From contig CAJMKK010000001.1 in NCBI GenBank assembly GCA_905214105.1, positions 1-64,000 of the forward strand: 64,000 nucleotides of DNA, given 5' to 3'. Each line of letters starts with the position of its first letter. Positions within the stretch are counted from its first letter, which is position 1. The stretch comes from an uncultured bacterium (GTDB lineage: Bacteria; Actinomycetota; Coriobacteriia; Coriobacteriales; Coriobacteriaceae). The notes under the pieces were generated by a model. That model was not told where the DNA came from. It ran no database searches and saw only the letters and a list, made by a program, of their open reading frames with translations. Position numbers and translations under genes: made by a program. Positions 44,180-54,108 of the stretch are shown piece after piece.

Positions 44180-45364
44180 ATGGTTCAACCGAAAATCCAG
44201 GGAAATCACCGAGCATATCCAAAGGAGCTGGCGATATATGTCGAGCGTATCCTATTGGAGGAAACTGATGCTGGGCTTGGCAAAGGGTTGAGCGTTTCTG
44301 ACATAATGGCGGAGCTTAAAGCCCGTTATGGCTATGAAGTTAAGCGCGACACAGTGCAGGGCGTATTGAACGCACTTGTTGATTCTGGATCAAAAAAGCC
44401 TTCGCTCTGCAATAATGCGGGCGCCAGTCCGTTAACCGAGATGAATAGTATCGATCTCGACAACAGTTGTCTGAATCCGTTCTACACGGTGATTGCAAGT
44501 CGATTGGCTTGTAAGGGCGAGCGACTGACGAGTGGTGAGGGGAATCCTGCTCCTAAAAATGCGAAGCGCCTGTACAGCATAGAGCGTCAAATTGATAGTA
44601 CGCAAATTGAGCATCTGTGCCGTCTCATTGAAGCCTCTACGGGCGTGGGAGGAGCCGACGCACTCGAGCATGCAGTTCTTCGCCTACTGTGCGGCGAAGA
44701 AAGGCGGCAGATTGAAGATCGTTTGGCTCAAGAAAACGCTCTGCTCAAAAGCGGCAGAATTGCAAATATGGAAGCAACGCTTGCAAATTTGAGGTTATTG
44801 GAAAAGGCCATTAGCCAAAGGCAGAGAGTCCGCTTTCGAACTTCTGATAAGGGGCGATTGCATAGTCATACGCCATATCATCTATGCATGCACGATGGCT
44901 ACTACTACCTGTTTGTGGGCCACAAGGGTGCCGCGAGGTCTTTTGACGCAATTCGAGTTGATAGCCTGTGGGATATAACCATTGCCGGACCAGTGGACGA
45001 TGCAAAAGGTCATTTTGAGGCGATGGCCGAAGAGGCAAAAAGGTTTTCTCGTGCTGGCGTGAACAGGATGTTTAGTGACGACATCGTTACGGTTCGCGTA
45101 AGGTGTCATAACCAAGCAAAGGAGAAGTATCTTCTAGCCGAATTTGCCGGAAACGATGGGTTTCGGCGCGAGACACAGGACGGGCATCCAAATCCAGAGT
45201 ATTCGTTTATGGCGTCGTATGATGGCATGAAAACATGGGCAATGAAGTGGCTCGATGTGTTTGAGATACTTCAACCAAAGAAATTACGCGATGACGTTGT
45301 GGACATCATTGGACATAAATGTATCTATGTGAGTACGAGGGCTGATTCAAATGACACCTGCTGA
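44180..45364 (+). CDS. WYL-domain regulator with N-terminal winged helix
   Basis: The 394-residue protein starts with an HTH-like region (LSVSDIMAELKARYGYEVKRDTVQGVLNALVDSG) and has a WYL domain (ISQRQRVRFRTSDKGRLHSHTPYHLCMHDGYYYLFVGHKGAARSFDAIRVDSLWDITIAG), with a WYL-extension domain after it. WYL proteins often regulate defence genes, sensing nucleic acid or nucleotide ligands. ATG at 44180 follows GGAGG. Its last 14 bases overlap the start of the helicase gene, so the two are coupled and probably act together. Confidence 0.85.
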   Translation: MVQPKIQGNHRAYPKELAIYVERILLEETDAGLGKGLSVSDIMAELKARYGYEVKRDTVQGVLNALVDSGSKKPSLCNNAGASPLTEMNSIDLDNSCLNPFYTVIASRLACKGERLTSGEGNPAPKNAKRLYSIERQIDSTQIEHLCRLIEASTGVGGADALEHAVLRLLCGEERRQIEDRLAQENALLKSGRIANMEATLANLRLLEKAISQRQRVRFRTSDKGRLHSHTPYHLCMHDGYYYLFVGHKGAARSFDAIRVDSLWDITIAGPVDDAKGHFEAMAEEAKRFSRAGVNRMFSDDIVTVRVRCHNQAKEKYLLAEFAGNDGFRRETQDGHPNPEYSFMASYDGMKTWAMKWLDVFEILQPKKLRDDVVDIIGHKCIYVSTRADSNDTC

Positions 45365-48300
45365 GAAAAAGCAAGCAATTGGCGATGCGTTAGATTACTG
45401 GTATTTGCTTGATTTTTTGAGCCAAGGCGACCAACCCGAAGAGAAAAAGGACCCGCCTAGGCCCAGAAAAGGAATGCTCGATGACTGCTTTGTTCCAAAG
45501 GGGCGGGATGGTCAGGATTTCCAGTCGCCTTTTGAAGAAGCGAGAGAACGTGCGGATAGTGTCACAAACGGCGAAAACTGGCCGATCTCAACGATTTATT
45601 GTCATCTGGGCTCCGTTCCGCGCGAAGCGGTCATGACATATCTTGCAGAAAAACCGGGGAATGAAATCGAAAAAGAGGATGAGTGCATGACGGTTGCACT
45701 ATTAGGTGTGAGTCCTGATGGTCAATTTGTCAGCTTCGAGTTGTCCTCCTTATTTTGGTGGTTGAAGAGGAACGTCGGGAATAGCCTAAATGCCATCGGT
45801 AGCTTTGATAAAGAGCAGAACGATATTTGCAAGAAGCTCAATCAAGAACTCGTTGGAACAAAGCTGACATATGGTGTCATTAGGGGCATTGTCAATAGGT
45901 GCGTCCAGCCAATGATTGAGGGGATAGCCGGCTGCCTTCCCGACGGTGGCGGGGCTGAACGTATTAGCGAGTGGTGTTCAAGGCTGCTTGTCGAATATAG
46001 GGCAATGAAGCCAAAGGACAACGGGGACGATGCGTGTCCAACGTTCGACCAATCCCTCTGTCACTCATTTTTCGCAAAAGATATTTCCCGGATAAATGAG
46101 CAGTACAAGTCAGGGTCATTCGGCGATCTGGACAAGGGGCCGCTGCCCCTTGTCGCCGCTTACCTTAAAGGCGGCTTGGGGGAGGATCCTGCCTGCGAAA
46201 AGATTGATCTTCTGGGCGGCGAAGACGATGATGATCTGACTGCCCGTGCAAATTTCTTTTCTGAGGTGTTGGGAGCTGGCACTACACCTATTGGTCGCTG
46301 GCCGAGTAAATACTCCTTGAGCTTGATGCAGCAAGTGGCGGTAAATCTTGCGGTTGGTCGTGGCAGTTCGACGCGCAAATACCCCGCAAACGACGTTATG
46401 TCGGTTAACGGTCCTCCGGGCACGGGAAAAACAACCCTGCTCAAGGATATCGTTGCGGCTAACGTTGTCGAAAAAGCCCGTCTGCTGTGTGAATATGACA
46501 AGCCCGATGACGCCTTCGAAGAGGTGGAACTGAGCAAACGATACCTCCAGTTCGCAAAGAATCCTTACCGTTTTAAGGAGGGCGAAACTGGAGACAAGAT
46601 TAAAAAACTCAGCATCTTGGTCTGCTCGACAAACAATGCAGCAGTTGAGAATATCGCCAAAGAACTTCCTGATGGGAAGGCCTTTTTGGAGGGTATTGAT
46701 GAATCTGAGAAAAAGGAGTTTCTAGAGTCAGATTTGTCCAACATTGTTTGGGGAAAGAAAAACGAGCAGAAACCGGTGGATGATCTCTATTTCTCTTCGG
46801 CGCTCGTTGACAATAAAGGCAATCTTCGCGACCCTGCACATCCTGGGCTTATGGTTGCGGCATGTCTGGGAAACCGTAGGAATATTAATAACTTCAGAGA
46901 TTGCGAGCTTTCTTCGCTGCAGTTTAACGGCGGGCTGGGAAAGGGCGGACGGTTTTCTGAGGCGAAGAAGCTGTTTCTTGCTCAATACAAAAAGGTAACC
47001 GAGCGATTCAACAGAATGGAGGAGCAAGCAGCCGGGGAGCGCGAACTTCTGAACAGCAAGAAGCATTTGTCCCAATTAAATTGTAGGTGTCAAAAGGACG
47101 AGCGAGAGATAGTTGAAGAGCTGACAACCGAAACGGTATGCCTGTCTCGTCCTTTTGAAGGCAGTGCCGCAGGTGATGTCCGGAAATATCTTGATGACAT
47201 TGCGAAGGATACTGCTGATTATGAGGCGAGAAGGAATAGGCTGGAAGCAGAATTGCGCGATGCGGAAGAAAAGGCCAGTGGGCTGATCGGGAGCATCTTC
47301 AATAGGGGCCGTTTGTCCGATAGCCGCGAGAAGCTCGATTCCTTTATGCTGCAAACCGCACCGGACCAGAGGCTTGTTGCGCTGCGTACGAAATTCGAGA
47401 ACAAATACGAAAAACTAGAGAATGAAAAGAAGGAACTATCCTCTTTGTGGGTGAAGATCCAAGGTCAAAAGCGCAACAGAGTTGATGGTGCTGAATCTGT
47501 TGAGACGATTAATGGGCATTTTGTCGAGTGCATCTCAAAGGGGGATAGCGAAAGCCGAAAAAAGACTCATCTATATAATCCATCCGATGACCCTGACCTA
47601 AAAAAGGACCGCAACCTGCTATTTCTCTATGCATTGCAGGTGACACGCGAGTTCATCCTTGAATCAAAATGTATGCGGAATAACATTGCGCTTCTACGAA
47701 CATACTGGGGAGCCAAAGACAAGGGCGTCGATTCTGGTAAAAAGGAGTTAATAGAGTTCACGCAAGCCGATAGAAGGAGTATGGCCCCTGCGCTCTTTCA
47801 GACGCTCAGTTTGCTTACCCCAGTGATTTCTTCCACGTTTGCGTCGATTGGCCGCATGTTTGAGGACATTCAGATTGGGAAAGACCCTTTATTTGGCCTG
47901 CTGATAATAGATGAGGCGGGACAGGCGGTGCCGTATGCTGCTTTGGGCGCCCTTGCTCGCAGTCGACGTGCAATGATTGTTGGTGACCCCTCTCAGATTG
48001 AGCCTGTGATCACAGGGGATGTTAAGGAGCTCCGCGCTGTCCTCGGTAAAAAAGTATTACTACCTTATAAGGGGGATATGGCTTCGGTCCAGCGACTTGC
48101 CGACGCCGTTAACCCCTATGGCCACCTGCGCAGCAACGGCGAGGATGATCAATGGATTGGCTGCCCGCTTGTGGTTCACCGTCGCTGCATATCACCCATG
48201 TTCGATATCTCAAATGAGATCTCGTATCAGGGCTCCATGCTTAACGAGACGGCTAGCCCAAAAAAGGATCTCGCTGACAGCTTTTATCTAAAGTCCTCAC

Positions 48301-49973
48301 AGTGGATCAATGTTACGGGATTTGAACGTGGCAATCGCGATCATTATGTTGATGCCCAGGGCGATAGAGTGTTCGAGATTGTCAAGGACGCTTTTGATAA
48401 GGCCGTAGCTACGGCTGAGAAAAAAGCTTGCGAATCGGGCAAGTCCGAGGGAATTGTTATTCCAAGTCTCTATATTATTTCTCCGTTTAAAACCGTTGTC
48501 AGGGGGCTTCAGGACCGGCTGTTAAGTGCTAGGACTGAAGTGGCTGACAAAGATGCATGGCAATATTTCGCAAAGCATAATATTGGTACGGTTCATACGT
48601 TCCAAGGTAAAGAAGCCCATCAAGTGGTATTTGTCTTGGGGTGTGATACAAGGCGCAGTTGTGAGGGCGCAATCAAGTTTGTAAACCCAAATATCGTGAA
48701 TGTTGCGGCAAGCCGAGCCAAGTATCGCCTCTACGTAATTGCCGACTATGCAGCGTGGAAGATTAACGAGAACGTTGCAACGATGAAGCGCATTCTCGAT
48801 ACGGCATGGGTTGTGCATTGGGAAAATTACCAGAAAACCGGCGCTATTGAGGAACTCAATGCAGCCAAGGATATGCTGCCGCGAGGAGAATCTCTTCCAA
48901 GGGAGACAGCTGGCGCGGACGAGGAACATATCAATGAAGACGACAAGAAAGATGACAATAAAGATGTTTGGTGCCCTGATGTAAACACCGATTCCTATTT
49001 GGACAACGTGGGCGAAGCGTTCAAAAGCTTTAATCTGGATGCAGAAGACTGTCGAATCATAGGCTTTTCTTCGCGCGAAGCTCTTCAAAGCGCATTCGCT
49101 GATTGCGAGTGCGACCAAAATGGCAAAAATAGGGTGCTTGAGAATATCGAGCAGGGGCTTCTTCTGTGCAAGATATTTGGCATTGGCAGTGTTGGCACCG
49201 ATAGCGATTCAGATTGCGCATTTTGCCTGCTAATGTTCTGCCGTGCGGCGGAGAGATACTTGCGTTTGAAATTGCTGCCGACCTTGAAGGCCATTGCTCC
49301 CGATTATGTTGTTGCAAGAAAGCCACTCAAGGAGCTTGAGGGCCTTAACCTCGGTCAATACAAAAGGTTAATTGAAAAAAAGAGTGAGCTACTGGCATCC
49401 TCTGTTCGAGTTGAAAATGCTGAATTGACGCAGGCGTCAAAGGGGGACTGGTGGAGGACACTCGGCGAAACACTGGGTCGATTTACTGAATTTCGTAATA
49501 GCGCCTGTCACACCGACCGAAAAGAGATGGTTAGCGCGGGCGAGGTCTGGCTGGCGCTTCGATGCCTTTTCGTTGCTTTTCAGCTTGATGAATCTGGTCA
49601 TAAGAGTGTGGAAATCATGCGAGAGGGTATTGCTTACGAAGCGGCTTTTGCGGGGGCCGAGCGTTTGCCGGTCTGTTACTCAATGGATCAGGCAAGCGCT
49701 AAGGGCTATGCCTCGATTTCGAAAATACTGAGAGAGGGTGGCTCAGGGATTAGGGCTGAAGATGCCAACACTATTCTGATGGAACAAGGGTATCTGCGAC
49801 TTTTCGATGAAGGCGAAGAGAGCGTACAACAATGCAAAGTTCCGTCCGCTAAAGGCTTGGGGCTGGGCGCAGTCTTTGTGTGCGGAGAAAAGAACGGCGA
49901 CGTATTCTACTACGCGCAGTATCCCCTGGCGAAAGCCAAAGAGATATGCGACCTATTTGAATCTAAGTCGTAA
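45351..49973 (+). CDS. Upf1-like SF1 helicase with C-terminal HEPN-type motif
   Basis: The 1540-residue protein has an SF1 helicase core of the Upf1/DNA2 type: Walker A GPPGTGKT at 354-361, a coiled-coil insertion of about 300 residues, Walker B LLIIDEAGQ (Asp854-Glu855), GDPSQIEPV, and motifs V/VI in GTVHTFQGKEAHQVVFVLG and NVAASRAKYRLYV. After an acidic linker (NEDDKKDDNKD) the C-terminal domain contains FRNSACH; Arg1382 and His1387 fit the RxxxxH signature of HEPN ribonucleases. The N-terminal 300 residues are not recognised. The overlap with a WYL regulator suggests a defence system whose helicase detects foreign nucleic acid and whose HEPN part cleaves RNA. The HEPN call rests on the motif and helical context. 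Confidence 0.82.
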   Translation: MTPAEKKQAIGDALDYWYLLDFLSQGDQPEEKKDPPRPRKGMLDDCFVPKGRDGQDFQSPFEEARERADSVTNGENWPISTIYCHLGSVPREAVMTYLAEKPGNEIEKEDECMTVALLGVSPDGQFVSFELSSLFWWLKRNVGNSLNAIGSFDKEQNDICKKLNQELVGTKLTYGVIRGIVNRCVQPMIEGIAGCLPDGGGAERISEWCSRLLVEYRAMKPKDNGDDACPTFDQSLCHSFFAKDISRINEQYKSGSFGDLDKGPLPLVAAYLKGGLGEDPACEKIDLLGGEDDDDLTARANFFSEVLGAGTTPIGRWPSKYSLSLMQQVAVNLAVGRGSSTRKYPANDVMSVNGPPGTGKTTLLKDIVAANVVEKARLLCEYDKPDDAFEEVELSKRYLQFAKNPYRFKEGETGDKIKKLSILVCSTNNAAVENIAKELPDGKAFLEGIDESEKKEFLESDLSNIVWGKKNEQKPVDDLYFSSALVDNKGNLRDPAHPGLMVAACLGNRRNINNFRDCELSSLQFNGGLGKGGRFSEAKKLFLAQYKKVTERFNRMEEQAAGERELLNSKKHLSQLNCRCQKDEREIVEELTTETVCLSRPFEGSAAGDVRKYLDDIAKDTADYEARRNRLEAELRDAEEKASGLIGSIFNRGRLSDSREKLDSFMLQTAPDQRLVALRTKFENKYEKLENEKKELSSLWVKIQGQKRNRVDGAESVETINGHFVECISKGDSESRKKTHLYNPSDDPDLKKDRNLLFLYALQVTREFILESKCMRNNIALLRTYWGAKDKGVDSGKKELIEFTQADRRSMAPALFQTLSLLTPVISSTFASIGRMFEDIQIGKDPLFGLLIIDEAGQAVPYAALGALARSRRAMIVGDPSQIEPVITGDVKELRAVLGKKVLLPYKGDMASVQRLADAVNPYGHLRSNGEDDQWIGCPLVVHRRCISPMFDISNEISYQGSMLNETASPKKDLADSFYLKSSQWINVTGFERGNRDHYVDAQGDRVFEIVKDAFDKAVATAEKKACESGKSEGIVIPSLYIISPFKTVVRGLQDRLLSARTEVADKDAWQYFAKHNIGTVHTFQGKEAHQVVFVLGCDTRRSCEGAIKFVNPNIVNVAASRAKYRLYVIADYAAWKINENVATMKRILDTAWVVHWENYQKTGAIEELNAAKDMLPRGESLPRETAGADEEHINEDDKKDDNKDVWCPDVNTDSYLDNVGEAFKSFNLDAEDCRIIGFSSREALQSAFADCECDQNGKNRVLENIEQGLLLCKIFGIGSVGTDSDSDCAFCLLMFCRAAERYLRLKLLPTLKAIAPDYVVARKPLKELEGLNLGQYKRLIEKKSELLASSVRVENAELTQASKGDWWRTLGETLGRFTEFRNSACHTDRKEMVSAGEVWLALRCLFVAFQLDESGHKSVEIMREGIAYEAAFAGAERLPVCYSMDQASAKGYASISKILREGGSGIRAEDANTILMEQGYLRLFDEGEESVQQCKVPSAKGLGLGAVFVCGEKNGDVFYYAQYPLAKAKEICDLFESKS

Positions 49974-50005
49974 TTTGGCCCAAGGCTAAGTGCGCTTTAT
50001 GGTTT

Positions 50006-50053
50006 AACCCGCAATCTACCGCTATATAGCGGTAGATTGCGGGTTGCTTTTTA
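50006..50053 (+). terminator. Strong terminator after the helicase-HEPN gene
   Basis: A 20-bp perfect stem (AACCCGCAATCTACCGCTAT and its exact complement, 50006-50045) is followed by GCTTTTT. The near absence of a loop is unusual; the hairpin tip is TATA. Confidence 0.92.
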
Positions 50054-50103
50054 TCTCTTTTCACTATTCTGCAGGTGTCAGTTGTTCGAAGGGAGATTCA
50101 AAG

Positions 50104-50409
50104 ATGCTTGAGTCCGATTGTATTTATATTTGCGACGAGTCGAGTGAGGCGGATCTCACGTGCACGCTTTTGCAGATGAGGCAGATAGTTGACGAGGCAA
50201 TTGATCTTGCCTATGAGCTCGAGGACTCCTCTGTTGCTTACAAGGGAGTTGTTGACGGCTTGTTGGCCACGTGGGAGTCGTTGTGCTACCGCAATGCCGC
50301 TGTCCATGAGCTTATTCAATCTGTTCTGCTTGAGCGTAATGAGATCCTGCGATTTGATGAATTACAGATGCGTAATGATGAAGTACCCGAGCGGCCAATA
50401 TGCCGATAG
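50104..50409 (+). CDS. Small acidic hypothetical protein
   Basis: The 101-residue acidic protein is predicted to be helical (LTCTLLQMRQIVDEAIDLAYELEDSSVAYKGVVDGLLATWESL) and matches no family known to me. GAAGGGAG precedes the ATG at 50104. It could be a small accessory or inhibitor protein of the neighbouring genes. Confidence 0.6.
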   Translation: MLESDCIYICDESSEADLTCTLLQMRQIVDEAIDLAYELEDSSVAYKGVVDGLLATWESLCYRNAAVHELIQSVLLERNEILRFDELQMRNDEVPERPICR

Positions 50410-50511
50410 CAACGTTTGTTTGTCTCTGAGGGCAACAGTCTTGTTCAATCCCTCGAAGACAGTGTTTTCTTACATTAGCTTGCGAACGTAGCCTTCTTTG
50501 AAAGGAAGATC

Positions 50512-51336
50512 ATGAACACTTCTATCCAAATTTCGGCCAGCACCATTGAAGCTTCACCCCGCACCGCCAAGGGCGAGGTCGTCAAGCTCGTGCAGGGCGC
50601 ACCGCTTATTGTCGTTGCTGCGGTTGCCGTTGCCGGCATCGCCTCCGTCGCCGCTCCGTTTTGTGTTTGGAAGGGCGAGGTCGCGCTGTTTCTGAACGAG
50701 TCGTTCCACACCAACTGCTCAGTTTCTGCGATCGCGGAGTACGCGTCAGCGGCACCCGGGTCCGATTGGGCGTCGCTGCTCGTGGCCGTGCTCATCGCGG
50801 CCTACCCTGCCTACCATGCCGTCTGGCGCGTTCGCGAGGGGTTTGGGCTCAGCTGCAAAGCTCCGGTGTTCAGCAGGCGCGTGTCGCGCTCTCTTGCCGC
50901 GGTAAGCGCCTGCCTGCTGCTGGCGATGCTGTTCATGGGCTATGGAACGAGTTGGCTCATCAACGGCAGCGCGATGGGTGACCAGAACCTTGTTGAGTCG
51001 GGGCACAATGTATGGACCGTTTCCATCATGATCATGCTGGGCTGCGCCCTGATGTGCCTGTTCAAGTGGTTCCTTGCCAAGGGCCCTGGCCGTAATTTCG
51101 GCAGCGGCTTTGCCGTCGAGCTTGTCCGCCTTGCCGACGTCCTGCTGAAGCGCGCGAGCTCGAACCTGGTGTTGTGCTACGTGGCCGAACTGCTTGCCTG
51201 CCTGCTGGCGCTGGCCTTCATTGCCGTGGCCTATGTCGTCGCGAGCGTGGCCATCGCGCTTGCGTTCGCGGCCGTAGCCTTGGTGGTGTGCCTTGCCGGG
51301 ATTCCCATTATCCTTGCTGCCTCGTGGCGCAGGTAG
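50512..51336 (+). CDS. Polytopic membrane protein, unknown
   Basis: The 274-residue protein has about six membrane helices (for example LIVVAAVAVAGIASVAAPF, AAVSACLLLAMLFMGYG, VWTVSIMIMLGCALMCLF and a long hydrophobic C-terminus). It has no recognised domain. AAAGGAAG precedes the ATG. The membrane protein at 54109-54846 has a similar size and the same kind of hydrophobic C-terminal third, so the two may be distant paralogues. Confidence 0.7.
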   Translation: MNTSIQISASTIEASPRTAKGEVVKLVQGAPLIVVAAVAVAGIASVAAPFCVWKGEVALFLNESFHTNCSVSAIAEYASAAPGSDWASLLVAVLIAAYPAYHAVWRVREGFGLSCKAPVFSRRVSRSLAAVSACLLLAMLFMGYGTSWLINGSAMGDQNLVESGHNVWTVSIMIMLGCALMCLFKWFLAKGPGRNFGSGFAVELVRLADVLLKRASSNLVLCYVAELLACLLALAFIAVAYVVASVAIALAFAAVALVVCLAGIPIILAASWRR

Positions 51337-51364
51337 CGGGGCGATCATGCGAGTTCTTATCGCA

Positions 51365-51405
51365 GCGTGAGAAGAACTTGCAGAAATCGCAAGTTCTTTT
51401 CACGC
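51365..51405. terminator. Hairpin after the membrane protein gene
   Basis: GCGTGA-AAGAACTTGC pairs with GCAAGTTCTT-TCACGC. GAGAA(G/A)AACTTGCAGA is repeated directly at 51370 and 51409. No clear T run follows, so it could also be a regulatory site. Confidence 0.55.
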
Positions 51406-51507
51406 GATGAGAAAAACTTGCAGATTGGCGCGAGGACGACGTCCCTCCGCGCGAGCGCGGTTTCGATATTGGTCATTAATGTGTCCGAACGATTGATTGG
51501 AGACAAA

Positions 51508-52125
51508 ATGTATCCGGACTATGAGTGCAACAACTACCCCATGAGCGTTACGGATGAGGATGGTCCGTTCCTGATCATGGAGGCGGAGCTGTCTGGCGAT
51601 GTCGAGCTCAATGATGAGTTTAAGAAAGACGCCAGCTATAGATATTCGTGTGCGACTGTTTCTGCGGCGATTGATCTTTGCAAGTCAATGACGGACGGCG
51701 ATGCCGATCCTTGGTATGAAAGTTGGGAGAAGGCGGTTGAGCGTTATCCGCTCGAGAAATGCGAGGATGCGACAACGCTGTATTGGATTGAGCCGACCGA
51801 TCCGCACAAGGCGCTGTGCGCCTTCCATCCCCATCCCGATCTTGAGCGGTACGTGGCTGAGGCAATTGGCGCCGTTGACACCTATCTGCTGGAGCGCGAG
51901 TACTGTCCCTTTGCGGTCAGCCACTTAGATCTAAAGGATGTTGACGTCCTGCTCAGCGCCGCTTGGGGATTGGCTCGAGTCCTTAAAGATATTTGGGGAA
52001 CTTGCGACCCTGATGTTATGGAAAAGATTGAGGATGCTACGTACGGTGCGCATATAACGGTTAGGGACCTGATCGCGGGCGAAGAGGCAGCCAAAGCCAG
52101 CGCAAAGTCCGATGACAATTTCTAG
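51508..52125 (+). CDS. Hypothetical acidic protein
   Basis: The 205-residue acidic soluble protein is not assigned. It contains WYESWEKAVERYP, ALCAFHPHPDLERYVAEAIGAVDTYLLEREY and a C-terminal helix. GGAGACAAA precedes the ATG at 51508; the frame is open from 51367 but runs through the repeats upstream. It converges with the second methylase/specificity-like gene. Confidence 0.65.
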   Translation: MYPDYECNNYPMSVTDEDGPFLIMEAELSGDVELNDEFKKDASYRYSCATVSAAIDLCKSMTDGDADPWYESWEKAVERYPLEKCEDATTLYWIEPTDPHKALCAFHPHPDLERYVAEAIGAVDTYLLEREYCPFAVSHLDLKDVDVLLSAAWGLARVLKDIWGTCDPDVMEKIEDATYGAHITVRDLIAGEEAAKASAKSDDNF

Positions 52126-52196
52126 CCGCCGCGCTGAATGGCGCGCCTGATTGACAGGCCGTCGGAAAAGTCCGGACAGTCTGCCAATCTCGGTCG

Positions 52197-53840
52197 CTAC
52201 ATCGTTCCCTTGCTCGCAGCGTAATGTTCCGCCTGCTTAAGGGCGTCCTCGTAGGCGCGCTGCTTTGCTTCGTACTCTAGCGCGTAGCGCTCCTGCTCCG
52301 CTCGCCCGGGAACAGGCACGGTCATGCTTCGCAGGTCCATTGGGGCAAGTTGCACAAGCGCGTCTCCGTGCGAGGTGTCCGCCAGTTTCTTCTGCCCCTC
52401 ATCGGACGACAGGTATGCCAGGACAAACTGGGCAAGCAGCTCGTCCTCAAAGGTAGCGCAGAACATGGCGTCGCAGGGGACAATGCTCTCAAACAAAAGA
52501 CCGCGCTCCACGGGGCGCTCAGAACCGACAGAAAAGTGGCCTGGCGTGATGAGGGCAAGCTTGAATGGAGGCCCGACGCGTGATATGAGAAGGCTCGCCT
52601 CGCGGGCGTCGATCGGTTTGGCCTTCCGAAAATCTTCGTAGTCTACACGGCTTACATCGTAGATATCTGTATCGGGGACACGCTCAAGTACATCTTCTGC
52701 GGCAATGATTGCGCCATCATGAAGATGCTTTAGCGACAGGTAGTAGCAGTCGTGCTGTTGGTAACTGTCTGTCGGATCTGATTCGGGCAGTTTGGTTACA
52801 ACGCTGCGGGCGGTGCCGCGGTAGATTGGCGCTAGCGACCCAAGGGGGATGAACATTCTCTCGTCGAACGATCCGCTCTTTGTATTGGGTAATAGGGGAT
52901 ATATGCCGTTGCCCTGATCCTCGAGCCGATGCCAATAGACTGGATTCTTTTGATCGCCGTAGGCTCGGTCGACGGAATCGAGGAGCTGGTGCAGAATCTC
53001 ATCGGTCATTTGCTTGTCGTCAAAGCTCCTGCCGTCAAAAAGGAAATACGGATCATTGGGCTCGCCGTCGCCAATAAAGAGCAGCGCGCGACCCTCGGCC
53101 TTTTTGGCAATGGTGTTGGGAAGAAGCACAATGCTCTTTAGCAGGCCGAGGTCACAAAGAAGGCGACGTCCATCTACGGCTCGCGCCAGATTGAACAGAC
53201 GGTCCGAAATCTGAATGACGGCCGTGGCATGGGACTGAGAGCAGGCAATGGATGCCGCAAGAAAGATGTAGTACCACTCAGTGACCGAAAGCAGATCGGG
53301 GATGCCTGCGCTGCGTTGCAGCTGCTTCGAGCGCGTTCTGAGGAAATCCAGGACTCGCGCATTTGCCGCATCGATAGATGCCGGGAATTGGGATAGCGGT
53401 CGTAGCTCGGGGGGCCTGCAGTAAATGAGTGCTGATTCGTACGTGTGAGAGGCTGCGTCCTGCTCGTAGTCGTATAAAAAGATATTCTCCTCGATGGCAG
53501 TAAACGTCGACGTCGGGACTTTGACTCGGTTTTTGCAAACGCAAGCGGGCACATAATCCCATTCGTCGGTTGCTTCGTTGTAAACGCGGTCCTCAAACTC
53601 AAACGAGGCGGCCGAAGGTCGCTTGAGGTCAATCCCCAAAACAGACCACGAGGGGCCATCGACGTGCTCGCTCGAAAACTCAAAATCGCGACAGCACAGT
53701 TCAATGAGCCTTTTCGTTCTCGACGAAGGCTGATATTTCTCGACCATATGAGACACAAGATCCGATAGATATCGGCTCATATATGGCTTGAGATCTTCGT
53801 TTAAGCGAAGAGTTGCAAATTCTGCTTTAGTTTTGAGCAT
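52197..53840 (-). CDS. Second methylase/specificity-like protein lacking catalytic motif
   Basis: The 547-residue protein has the same plan as that at 35140-36573: a degenerate methylase-like half (EWYYIFLAASIACSQSHATAVIQISDRLFNL, LLCDLGLLKSIVLLP), a target-recognition-like half (IPLGSLAPIYRGTARSVV, YYLSLKHLHDGAIIAAED, FKLALITPGHFSVG) and a C-terminal helix (ALEYEAKQRAYEDALKQAEHYAA). LLDSVDRAYG lies between the halves. Catalytic FxGxG and NPP[FY] motifs are absent. ATG at 53840 follows AGGAGGTG; the frame is open from 53900. The pair may provide DNA recognition for nearby genes. Confidence 0.6.
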   Translation of the reverse strand: MLKTKAEFATLRLNEDLKPYMSRYLSDLVSHMVEKYQPSSRTKRLIELCCRDFEFSSEHVDGPSWSVLGIDLKRPSAASFEFEDRVYNEATDEWDYVPACVCKNRVKVPTSTFTAIEENIFLYDYEQDAASHTYESALIYCRPPELRPLSQFPASIDAANARVLDFLRTRSKQLQRSAGIPDLLSVTEWYYIFLAASIACSQSHATAVIQISDRLFNLARAVDGRRLLCDLGLLKSIVLLPNTIAKKAEGRALLFIGDGEPNDPYFLFDGRSFDDKQMTDEILHQLLDSVDRAYGDQKNPVYWHRLEDQGNGIYPLLPNTKSGSFDERMFIPLGSLAPIYRGTARSVVTKLPESDPTDSYQQHDCYYLSLKHLHDGAIIAAEDVLERVPDTDIYDVSRVDYEDFRKAKPIDAREASLLISRVGPPFKLALITPGHFSVGSERPVERGLLFESIVPCDAMFCATFEDELLAQFVLAYLSSDEGQKKLADTSHGDALVQLAPMDLRSMTVPVPGRAEQERYALEYEAKQRAYEDALKQAEHYAASKGTM

Positions 53841-54108
53841 GCGCACCTCCTGCATATTCCCTATATTGCGCGGTTCGCTGACTGGCCCGTCGCGGCTCAA
53901 TTGCCTTCAGTCTACAAGAAGAGCAGTTGCGGCGTTTTTCAGGCGGGGAACTCAAATGAAAAAGAAAAAATCGAATGGTGCGTATGAGGCCGTACGCATT
54001 GGGTAATATTTCGCTAGATACTAACACTAAGAGATTTGCATATCTCCTAGTTGTATCAAGCTACAGTGGATAAACCAACTAGTTGTTTCAGCAACGAAAG
54101 GACAGCTA

